From Bacteroidota bacterium (lineage in GTDB: Bacteria > Bacteroidota > Bacteroidia > Bacteroidales > Lentimicrobiaceae), in assembly GCA_023428585.1 (NCBI GenBank), contig JAEYXG010000121.1, positions 1 through 6,055 on the forward strand: DNA of 6,055 nucleotides, written 5' to 3'. This document shows, in pieces, positions 1-6,055 of this stretch (the first letter of the stretch is position 1; every line of letters starts with the position of its first letter). A program made the translations under genes and the position numbers. The notes below the pieces were generated by a model. That model saw only the letters and a program-made list of their open reading frames with translations. It ran no database searches and was not told the origin of the DNA.

Positions 1-1706
1 GAGACACCGTTCTCATTGAATGCTTCAATGCAAAAATAGTAGGGCATCTCTTTATCCATGGTTTTTAGCCAATATTCATTGGCACCATAAACCATTATGC
101 AATTATAAAGTTTTTCCTTATCCACGCCGAGGTATATATTATATCCAATGGCATTGTCAACCTGGGGCCATTTAAGCCATGCGCTTCGCTTGTCACTTTC
201 GGTGCGAAGCACTATCAGGTTATCGACCATTTCAGGTACCATGCCATGTCCTTTGCCGAATACCCTGAAACCACTTATTGCGAACTTGCCTGTAGGCATG
301 GCAATGTTTTCCAGTTTAATGAAACGGGCTTCCACGGGAATCGGTAATTCAACGTAATCGTGAGGAACATCCTTGGGATTCTTGCTCTTGTCGACCAGTA
401 TTTTCCACTTCTTTCCATCGGTAGATGAAAAGAGTTTATATTGATGATAAACGCCTTTTGATTTACCCAGGAACTCTGCATCCTGATCGGCAAAATTGAT
501 TTGAATGGCATGAACGGTACTCATTTCACCCAGGTCGGTTGTAATCCATTCACCGGCATTGGCAGTTTGGGCACTCCAGTATGTTTGAATCCTTTCATCA
601 ACAGCATAATTGGGGTGATATCCGCCATAGATAGATGAAACTGTAACGGGTTTATTGTAATTGAGCAGCATCCAGCCGGTGAATCTGCTTTCCAGATGAT
701 TGGCTTTTCCATCGGGCAGGAAGTGGGGGTAATCGCCGAATACCGTATTGCAGTATAGCACTCCATCCTTGTCAAAGCCAGCCGGCCATAGTCCGTTACG
801 GCGTTCAAAATTATTCTTCACAGAGATGGCTATAGTGCTGATATGCCAGTAATTGCCCCAATTATCCTGAAATGTGGAACCATGACCTGCACCGCGGGCG
901 AAACCGCCCGGCTTATAGGAGAATGGGAGCGACTGGTGTTTGAATGGCCCAAGCGGATTATCTGAAATGGCCACACCATCGGCATAGCCGCTGAACTCAG
1001 TGCCCGGTGCTCCATACTGCAGGTAGTATTTGCCCTGGTACTTGTTCATCCATGCGCCCTCAATGAAAGGATCGAGGAAGGTATTATCCATATGTTCGCC
1101 GAAACGATGCCATCCAAACCTATCGGGATTAAGCAGTAGCATCTCCTTTCTTGTACCGAAAGGCTCAAAGGTCTTTCGGTCAAGCCTTATTCCGTAAAGT
1201 GGGTACTGGTTGCTGCTGCCATTGTACATGTACAACTTGCCGTCATCATCCACGAAGAAAGCAGGGTCCCAGCCACCTATCTTCAATGAATCAATGGCTT
1301 CCTTCCACACGCCCGACTTGGGATCTGTGCTCATCCAGATAGGGAAGGAGGAGGTGTATGTTGATCCAAAGGCAAGAAGTGTATCACCCTGAACCCATAC
1401 TGCCGGGGCACATAGGTCATCATAAACTTTGTGATAGGGTTTAAGGAAATTGCGGGGTATAAAGTGCCAGTTGCCAAGGTCAGGACTCCACCAATAACCC
1501 CATTGGTTGGTGGAGAAGAGGTAGTAATCTCCTTTATAAAGCGTTATTACAGGATCGGCTGTAGCCCTATGCTTGCCGCCTGATGCAAAGTTGGGAATCG
1601 GAGTATACCCATAATCAAGGTTCATGGGATTGCAGTATGTGCCGGTCTTCTGTCCATAGCCTGATGTAACTGTTATGACCAGCAGTATTAAAATGTATTG
1701 CTTCAT
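1..1706 (-). CDS. GH43 family glycoside hydrolase with F5/8 type C and FN3 domains (3' end cut by window edge)
   Basis: A stop-free frame of 568 codons starts at the ATG at 1706 and runs off the left edge. Residues 1-18 form a signal peptide (hydrophobic ILILLVITVT, then SGYGQ), so the enzyme is exported. Residues about 40-345 match a GH43 five-bladed propeller. The likely catalytic base is Asp51 in ATADPVI, the pKa-modulating Asp is D147 in GGWDPAFFVDDDG, and the general acid is Glu216 in FIEGAWM. His275 in GAGHGS fits the conserved GH43 histidine. Residues about 346-485 resemble a discoidin/CBM32 sugar-binding domain (YAVDERIQTYWSAQ, WITTDLG, FIKLENI). Residues about 490-568 are FN3-like (AWLKWPQVDNAIGYNIYL, YYFCIEAFNENG). 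FN3 domains usually end soon after such a motif, so probably few residues are missing, though a further domain or sorting tail cannot be excluded. GH43 includes arabinofuranosidases, xylosidases and galactosidases; the sequence alone does not fix the substrate. It is translated just after the GH144-like gene, probably from the same transcript. Confidence 0.93.
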   Translation of the reverse strand, partial: MKQYILILLVITVTSGYGQKTGTYCNPMNLDYGYTPIPNFASGGKHRATADPVITLYKGDYYLFSTNQWGYWWSPDLGNWHFIPRNFLKPYHKVYDDLCAPAVWVQGDTLLAFGSTYTSSFPIWMSTDPKSGVWKEAIDSLKIGGWDPAFFVDDDGKLYMYNGSSNQYPLYGIRLDRKTFEPFGTRKEMLLLNPDRFGWHRFGEHMDNTFLDPFIEGAWMNKYQGKYYLQYGAPGTEFSGYADGVAISDNPLGPFKHQSLPFSYKPGGFARGAGHGSTFQDNWGNYWHISTIAISVKNNFERRNGLWPAGFDKDGVLYCNTVFGDYPHFLPDGKANHLESRFTGWMLLNYNKPVTVSSIYGGYHPNYAVDERIQTYWSAQTANAGEWITTDLGEMSTVHAIQINFADQDAEFLGKSKGVYHQYKLFSSTDGKKWKILVDKSKNPKDVPHDYVELPIPVEARFIKLENIAMPTGKFAISGFRVFGKGHGMVPEMVDNLIVLRTESDKRSAWLKWPQVDNAIGYNIYLGVDKEKLYNCIMVYGANEYWLKTMDKEMPYYFCIEAFNENGV

Positions 1707-1711
1707 GGTTG

Positions 1712-3061
1712 TTACTTTATATGTGGTGATTTGAATCCCAGTTTTTTTAATCCCTTTTGCACTTCTTCACAGCTCATAAAAAGATCCCAGAGCAGATGTG
1801 TCCTATAATTCTCAATCATCACGATAATAGGGCCCTGGTCAATTGCCAGATGTGATTTGGCATACCATCCTTTTGTTTCATTGAAGGAATCAACAAACCC
1901 GTATTCGCTCCATATCTTATCGCCCAGGTTATAGTAGAAGTGCCGCAGAGCCTTCATGGAATATTCAGGGGTATAGGGGAAAGAAGAGAGTGCTGCCGTA
2001 GGTGTAATTACTCCCAGATCATTGTCGGGTGAATGAGCATTGTAGCCTTCATGATTATCACTGGCCGTTAGCCCCCAGCAATTTTCACTATAACCGGTAA
2101 ATCTTCCCGGATTTTCAATGCAATGGGCTCTGTTAATGAGGGTATGGTTTACATTCTGCTGCCAGTAGTCGGCATACTGGTCAGACAATCCCGTAGGATC
2201 AAGCCCCAGGAAGGAGTAGTGTGAAAAGAACAGGGGGCCGCCATAATCGAATCCCAAAGGAAGGAAGTAATTATAATACTCTTTTCCATTTTTAAAGAAG
2301 TTGCTCTTTGCCCAGCCCTGGTGATAAACGGCCTCATTTACAGGATAACGTTCACCACAGGCAGCCAACACATAAGTAATCAGGCATTCATTGTATCCTC
2401 TGATGGCAAAATTCATAGCCCAGCCATTGTTGGGGCTCCAATGCCAGTAGAGCACCTTCTCGCCATCCTTGGTAAACCAGCTCCATTCAATATCGTTCCA
2501 TAACCAGTTAATGCGGTTTCTGAGTTCTGTTTCAGCAGGATTATCGCGGTTGAAGAACTGCCGTGCGGTTAACAGTCCCTGAAAAAGATAGGATGTTTCC
2601 ACCAAGTCGGCACCATCATCCTTACGACTGAACGGAATAGTCTTTCCTGTTGAGCCATTCAGCCAGTGGGGAAAAACCCCATGATAAGCATCGGCTTTCG
2701 ACAGGAATTTTACCATTTTCAGCAGATGCCTTGCGGCAGAATCCCTGGAGATCCAGCCTCGGTGAACGGCCACTATTGTTGCCATCACTCCGAATCCTGT
2801 TCCACCGGTAGTCACTACCTCACTACCGTAATCATAGGCTTCATTGCTGCGTTCACGCGCCATTCCGCTTACCGGATGAGCAAAATCCCAGAAGTACCTG
2901 AATGTTTGCCGTTGCACCACATCCATGATCTCTTCATCTGATAGATTGGGAATTATTCCAACCACTGGTATTGTATAGGGAGTCTCTTCAGTGCCTGAAG
3001 CTTGGCCATTCGCGAAAAGTGAGAATAACAGACAAACTGCTATAAGTGATAGGTATTTCAT
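1712..3061 (-). CDS. GH144-like (PF10091 'putative glucoamylase') secreted glucanase, probably acting on beta-1,2-glucan
   Basis: This is a complete 449-residue protein. The N-terminus (MKYLSLIAVCLLFSLFANGQ) is a signal peptide. Cys10 lies inside the hydrophobic core with Val before it and does not make a lipobox, so a soluble periplasmic or secreted protein is expected. The rest is one all-helical (alpha/alpha)6-type domain recognisable as the Bacteroidota 'glucoamylase family' group: QRQTFRYFWDFAHPVSGMARE (about 51-71), TTGGTGFGVMA (84-94), KDDGADLVETSYLFQGLL (147-164), WHWSPNNGWAMNFAIRGYNECLITY (about 206-230), DYGGPLFFSHYSFLGLDP (272-289) and a C-terminal helix near 420. Characterised GH144 members cleave beta-1,2-glucan (endo) or release sophorose (exo). 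From memory of the Chitinophaga enzyme, the acidic residues important for activity probably correspond to D148, D152, E155 and E225 here; this is inference. Length is normal for the family. It is the first gene of a minus-strand operon with GH43. PF10091 also has uncharacterised branches, so the exact substrate is less sure than the family. Confidence 0.88.
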   Translation of the reverse strand: MKYLSLIAVCLLFSLFANGQASGTEETPYTIPVVGIIPNLSDEEIMDVVQRQTFRYFWDFAHPVSGMARERSNEAYDYGSEVVTTGGTGFGVMATIVAVHRGWISRDSAARHLLKMVKFLSKADAYHGVFPHWLNGSTGKTIPFSRKDDGADLVETSYLFQGLLTARQFFNRDNPAETELRNRINWLWNDIEWSWFTKDGEKVLYWHWSPNNGWAMNFAIRGYNECLITYVLAACGERYPVNEAVYHQGWAKSNFFKNGKEYYNYFLPLGFDYGGPLFFSHYSFLGLDPTGLSDQYADYWQQNVNHTLINRAHCIENPGRFTGYSENCWGLTASDNHEGYNAHSPDNDLGVITPTAALSSFPYTPEYSMKALRHFYYNLGDKIWSEYGFVDSFNETKGWYAKSHLAIDQGPIIVMIENYRTHLLWDLFMSCEEVQKGLKKLGFKSPHIK

Positions 3062-3074
3062 ACTGTATCAGTTG

Positions 3075-3096
3075 GTTATTGTTTAAATAAAATAAC
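3075..3096. repeat. Imperfect inverted repeat in the leader of the GH144-like gene
   Basis: The arms GTTATT (3075-3080) and AATAAC (3091-3096) are exact reverse complements, separated by 10 AT-rich bases that include TTTAAA. The element ends 14 bases upstream of the GH144 start codon on the minus strand. It would form a weak AU-rich hairpin in the mRNA next to the ribosome-binding region, or could serve as a protein-binding dyad. In DNA this AT-rich, chance is a serious alternative. Confidence 0.35.
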
Positions 3097-3121
3097 GCTG
3101 GTAAATAATTTATGTTCCGGG

Positions 3122-3141
3122 CCTTATTTTCAAAGATAAGG
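3122..3141. promoter_or_regulatory. 20-bp imperfect palindrome, candidate operator
   Basis: CCTTAT (3122-3127) and ATAAGG (3136-3141) are perfect complementary arms around TTTCAAAG. Counting inner pairs, 8 of 10 positions are symmetric. The palindrome contains the candidate minus-strand -7 box and lies about 20 bases upstream of the candidate plus-strand -7 box. A dimeric regulator bound here could therefore control both divergent units. The symmetry is directly visible; the operator role is inference. Confidence 0.4.
3131..3138 (-). promoter_or_regulatory. Candidate Bacteroidota -7 box for the GH144-GH43 operon
   Basis: On the minus strand this reads TATCTTTG, an exact match to the Bacteroidota primary-sigma -7 consensus TAnnTTTG. 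Transcription would start around 3122-3126, giving a leader of roughly 60 bases before the ATG at 3061. No convincing -33 TTG was found at the usual distance: the nearest TTG (3150-3152) is only 11 bases upstream of the box, which is too close. The promoter may therefore be weak or activator-dependent. Confidence 0.45.
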
Positions 3142-3162
3142 AAAATAATCAATAGATATGCA

Positions 3163-3170
3163 TAATTTTG
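3163..3170 (+). promoter_or_regulatory. Candidate Bacteroidota -7 box for the DUF5686 gene
   Basis: TAATTTTG matches TAnnTTTG exactly and lies 17 bases upstream of the ATG at 3188. Transcription from it would start near 3174-3178, leaving a short leader. It lies downstream of the alternative ATG at 3158, so if it is the working promoter that earlier start codon is not on the transcript. No clear -33 TTG is visible at the usual distance upstream. Confidence 0.42.
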
Positions 3171-3187
3171 TGGTTCATATCCTCACC

Positions 3188-5920
3188 ATGCCCAGAATCC
3201 GGTTGCTTCTCTTCTTTAGTCTGTTATACCTTGGAACTGCCTATGGACAAGCGCTTCGGGGTACCATTAAAGATTCATCGGGCAATCCCATTCCTTTTTC
3301 CACGGTTTTTATACGGGAATTGTCATTGGGTGCGGCTGCAAATATGGAAGGCATCTTTGAGCTGAATATAACTGAAGGCCTTTATGAATGCGTGTTTCAG
3401 AGTCTAGGATATCAATCGGTGATCAGGCAGGTTGAGGTAAACAAGACCTCAACACCCTTACTCATTGTACTACCTGATATGGTTTATGATCTGAGCGTGG
3501 TAGAGATTTCAGGCTCGAGGGAGGATCCTGCCTATAGAGTTATTCGCAAGGTAATTGCAAAAGCACTGGAATATGCTGAGATGGTCCGCTCATTCAATGC
3601 CGGTGTCTATATCAAGGGAAGCGCCAGGATCAAAAGCATTTCCGCACTGGTTAAGTGGATGGCAAAGGATGACCTTAAAGAGATGGATATAAAGGTTGGC
3701 GATACATACCTTGAAGAATCAGTGAATGAAATTGACTTTACGGCCCCAAATCTCACGCGGCAGAAAGTCATATCCATCAAAAGTACTTTCCCGGGCTTCA
3801 GTGACAACCGTTCCAATAATGCCATGGGTTTTATATCCGGCAATATATACAAGCCCAACGGATTTGGAGCAGCCTTTTCCCCGATAAACGCCGGGGCTTT
3901 TAAATACTATCGTTACAGGCATGAAGGTAAAACAACCATAAACAACAGGGTGATACACAAGATTGCCATTCTCCCAAAAGGAAAAGGAACCCAGTATGTG
4001 CAGGGCACTGTTTACATAGTTGATGGTTTATGGTGCGTTAGCAACATCGCCATATCAAAGGAAGAGCAGTTGGGTGTGACGATTGCCCTCACTCAGAATT
4101 ACGAAGAGGTGCAGGAAGGTGCATGGCTTCCTGTTTCCAACCGCCTGGAAGTTGAGATGGACATCCTTGGCAACAGCGCTACCTTTAATTACCATACTTC
4201 CATCAGATACAATGACTTGGTGGTGAATGTTCCCGGAAGCAGGAGGCTAAACCGGAAAAGGAATGAAAAGGATACTAAAGAGAGTGTGACTACTCAACCA
4301 CCTTCAAGTTCACCAAACCAACATCCCTCCATTCGTTCCACCGATTCAGAAAATAGGCTTCTGCTTAAAAAGGCGGCTTTTCATGCGAAGACTGGTGAGA
4401 AAATTGAAGAGAAACAGTCTGTTATTGACCGACTTACACAAAAGGAAGAGCTCAGTACATTAGAATCCTACCGATTAGCCCGGTTAAAGCAGAAACAGGA
4501 GGAGCTGCGCATAAAGGATTCCCTGCGATTCAACCATACCTACAATGAAACCTACAAAACAGTCTTCGACAGTAACGCACGCAAAAAGGACACATCCTAT
4601 TGGAACCGTGTGAGGCCTATACCCCTGACCATGAGTGAGATGGTCGGAATCAGGGAGTTTGATTCCCTCTCCCTGAAACCTGGTAAGCCAAAGGCTGATT
4701 CGGTGCTATCACCACGAAAGAATGATTGGCCAACGAAGTTGCTGTTCAGCGGGACCATAAGAGATGATAGCCTCTTTACAATCCGCACCAAGGGACTCAT
4801 CAATCCATTCAGCCTGGGCTATAATGTGGTTGACGGCCTGACCTACAATACCGGATTTACTGTCATTCGCAGGTTCCCGGGCCAACGGAGCATCAATGTT
4901 CAACCAATGCTAGGCTATGCCTTCTCCGGTCAATCAGTATTATGGGAGATTCTAGGATTATGGAATTCCAAAGCTACAAATCTGAACATTGGACTCAAGC
5001 TTGGTCAACAAACATTTGATTTTAATGATGATGCCACACATCCATTGGAGAGTGCCATTGCAGCATTGGTTTTCCGGGAGAATCCAGGCAAATTCTACCA
5101 GGCCTCCTACGCAGAATTTTATTACGAAACCGAACTGCAACATGACTTTAAAGCTTCTGCCGGTATTTCCATCAGTGAGAACAAGCCACTTCAGAATACC
5201 TCCGACTATTCCTTCTTTTACAAAGGTGTCAAGGAATTCGAATCAAACATCCCGCTTAATCCCGACTACTACATGACACTTCATCAGGATTTCACTCTTG
5301 AACTGTCACTCAAGTATAAGGCAATGCCCTATTACTTCATCAAAGATGGGATGAAGAAGCCCTACTATAGATTTGACAATTCTCCCGAATTCAGCCTGAC
5401 CTGGATTAAAGGAATACCGATAGGTAATTTTGATACTGATTATGATCAAATCAAGCTATCGGTATTTCAGCAGCAGCGGCTGGGATTGAGTAACCTACTG
5501 AACTATAGGTTTGAAGCCGGTTATTTCTTAAATACGGAATCCATGTGGTTTCCGCAATTCCAGCATTTTGCCAAAAGGCCGCTGGTTGCCGGCATTAAGG
5601 AATTCTTTTCCTATTTTCTAATGCTGCATAGTTACTCCTTCAGCACCAATACCCATTATGCCGTTGGCCATCTCCAATACAAGTCTCCATTTATTTTGCT
5701 CAAGCGCCTGCCCATTGTAAGAAACCGTATGTGGACAGAGAGCCTTTTCTTCAGTTACCTTTATACGCCCTATAACAAGAACTACTTTGAACCGGGTTAT
5801 GGTATAGGAGGACTTTTCTTCAATGTCGGAGTATTCGCCGGTTTTCAGGGCTTCACCTACCAGCAGGTGGGGGTTAGAATGGCATTTACCATCTTCGGCA
5901 CCAAGGAGATTGCCTTCTGA
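3188..5920 (+). CDS. DUF5686 outer-membrane beta-barrel protein with N-terminal carboxypeptidase-regulatory-like domain
   Basis: This is a 910-residue envelope protein from the chosen start. That start puts a clean signal peptide at the N-terminus (MPRIRLLLFFSLLYLGTAYGQ, cleavage near residue 20). An in-frame ATG at 3158 would add ten residues, but it precedes the candidate -7 box. Residues about 22-105 are a CarbopepD_reg_2-like Ig fold (LRGTIKDSSGNPIPFSTVFI, NMEGIFELNITEGLYECVFQSLGYQS). From about 110 (SREDPAYRVIRKVI) the sequence follows the DUF5686 family, with a periplasmic-looking region to about 345. A highly charged, Pro/Ser/Gln-containing, partly coiled-coil stretch spans about 350-465. 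A conserved-type YWNRVRPIPLT motif is at 471-481. Alternating aromatic beta-strands then run to the terminal Phe910, as in outer-membrane barrels. The family is widespread in Bacteroidota and its function is unknown. There is no TonB plug domain, so it is not SusC. It is transcribed divergently from the hydrolase operon and appears monocistronic. Confidence 0.9.
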   Translation: MPRIRLLLFFSLLYLGTAYGQALRGTIKDSSGNPIPFSTVFIRELSLGAAANMEGIFELNITEGLYECVFQSLGYQSVIRQVEVNKTSTPLLIVLPDMVYDLSVVEISGSREDPAYRVIRKVIAKALEYAEMVRSFNAGVYIKGSARIKSISALVKWMAKDDLKEMDIKVGDTYLEESVNEIDFTAPNLTRQKVISIKSTFPGFSDNRSNNAMGFISGNIYKPNGFGAAFSPINAGAFKYYRYRHEGKTTINNRVIHKIAILPKGKGTQYVQGTVYIVDGLWCVSNIAISKEEQLGVTIALTQNYEEVQEGAWLPVSNRLEVEMDILGNSATFNYHTSIRYNDLVVNVPGSRRLNRKRNEKDTKESVTTQPPSSSPNQHPSIRSTDSENRLLLKKAAFHAKTGEKIEEKQSVIDRLTQKEELSTLESYRLARLKQKQEELRIKDSLRFNHTYNETYKTVFDSNARKKDTSYWNRVRPIPLTMSEMVGIREFDSLSLKPGKPKADSVLSPRKNDWPTKLLFSGTIRDDSLFTIRTKGLINPFSLGYNVVDGLTYNTGFTVIRRFPGQRSINVQPMLGYAFSGQSVLWEILGLWNSKATNLNIGLKLGQQTFDFNDDATHPLESAIAALVFRENPGKFYQASYAEFYYETELQHDFKASAGISISENKPLQNTSDYSFFYKGVKEFESNIPLNPDYYMTLHQDFTLELSLKYKAMPYYFIKDGMKKPYYRFDNSPEFSLTWIKGIPIGNFDTDYDQIKLSVFQQQRLGLSNLLNYRFEAGYFLNTESMWFPQFQHFAKRPLVAGIKEFFSYFLMLHSYSFSTNTHYAVGHLQYKSPFILLKRLPIVRNRMWTESLFFSYLYTPYNKNYFEPGYGIGGLFFNVGVFAGFQGFTYQQVGVRMAFTIFGTKEIAF

Positions 5921-5931
5921 TTCCCGATCTA

Positions 5932-6055
5932 TCAATTCTTGACAACCTTATTGACTGAAACCTTTCCGTCGGAAACTATTCTCAATAAGTAAATCCCCTG
6001 AGGTTGATTCTCCAGGCTGATGGTGTTTAATCCAGGAACGGCTCTGCCTGTTAAT
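5932..6055 (-). CDS. C-terminal fragment of a T9SS-exported protein (type A sorting domain)
   Basis: Only the last 40 codons and the TGA stop (5932-5934) are present; the 5' end lies beyond the right edge. The translation contains GLNTISLENQPQGIYLLRI and ends VSDGKVSVNKVVKN. This is the typical end of a Por-type/T9SS type A C-terminal sorting domain: a 'QPQGIYLLRI' strand, then a polar turn, then a basic 'KVVKN' tail. In T9SS organisms this domain takes the cargo across the outer membrane, is cleaved off, and allows surface attachment. The cargo part is not in the window, so its activity is unknown. The gene converges on the DUF5686 gene with an 11-base gap between the two stops. Confidence 0.85.
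   Translation of the reverse strand, partial: LTGRAVPGLNTISLENQPQGIYLLRIVSDGKVSVNKVVKN

Noticed and set aside
148..357. 69-codon plus-strand open frame opposite the GH43 gene
   Set aside because: It lies wholly inside the well-supported GH43 frame and its translation shows no recognisable motif; it is an antisense shadow. The same holds for the other short frames within 1-1706.
2666..2941. 91-codon plus-strand open frame opposite the GH144-like gene
   Set aside because: It is antisense to conserved GH144-like sequence, has no domain-like pattern and no promoter or leader of its own.
3032..3061. Possible lipoprotein signal in the GH144-like protein (Cys10)
   Set aside because: The residues before Cys10 are Ile-Ala-Val. 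Val at the position directly before the cysteine does not fit a lipobox, and the hydrophobic core continues past it to a normal signal peptidase I-like end.
5897..5914. GGCA...TGCC pair near the end of the DUF5686 gene as a terminator
   Set aside because: It has only a four-base stem with a ten-base loop and no following T-run on either strand; too weak to call.
3188..5920. SusC/TonB-dependent transporter identity, suggested by the N-terminal CarbopepD-like domain
   Set aside because: No TonB plug motifs follow the Ig-like domain. The middle region and the RPIPLT and C-terminal motifs fit DUF5686 instead.
5618..5935. 105-codon minus-strand open frame opposite the end of the DUF5686 gene
   Set aside because: It overlaps the barrel-encoding 3' end, shows no motif, and its start lies within the stop region of the T9SS cargo gene in another frame.
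1..6055. CRISPR arrays, tRNA/rRNA genes, insertion sequences, attachment sites
   Set aside because: No regularly spaced repeats, cloverleaf-like sequences, transposase-like frames or terminal inverted repeats were seen. Coding density leaves only 3062-3187 as sizeable non-coding DNA.

Overview
The window looks like a chromosomal fragment from a free-living or environmental member of Bacteroidota. It encodes a DUF5686-type outer-membrane protein, a type IX secretion (T9SS) C-terminal sorting tail, secreted glycoside hydrolases of Bacteroidota type, and TAnnTTTG-like -7 promoter boxes, with no strong Shine-Dalgarno sites. The T9SS tail argues against human-gut Bacteroides, which generally lack that system. 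GC content looks to be in the mid-40s by eye. No finer taxonomy is supported.

Layout. Positions 1-3061 (minus strand) hold a two-gene operon. The promoter-proximal gene is a PF10091/GH144-like protein (1712-3061), the family of endo-beta-1,2-glucanases and related exo-enzymes. Five bases after its stop comes a GH43 enzyme with an F5/8 type C (CBM32-like) domain and an FN3 domain. The window edge cuts off the GH43 C-terminus. The GH43 gene is an open frame of 568 codons running off the left edge. Positions 3062-3187 are a divergent control region with one TAnnTTTG box on each strand and two imperfect palindromes. Positions 3188-5920 (plus strand) encode a carboxypeptidase-regulatory-like plus DUF5686 outer-membrane barrel protein. 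After an 11-base convergent gap, 5932-6055 (minus strand) is the last 40 codons of a T9SS cargo protein.

How the genes fit together. The two hydrolases both carry signal peptides and probably act on the same glycan in the periplasm or outside the cell. No SusC/SusD pair, GH3 or regulator is visible in the window, so the substrate (beta-1,2-glucan or a mixed polysaccharide) stays open. The DUF5686 protein is an envelope protein of unknown function. It may share the control region with the hydrolases but has no evident catalytic link to them. I found no RNA genes, insertion sequences, CRISPR arrays or clear rho-independent terminators. The window is mostly ordinary Bacteroidota accessory and envelope content. 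The most interesting points are the GH144-GH43 pairing, the palindromic divergent promoter region and the unexplained charged insert in the DUF5686 protein.
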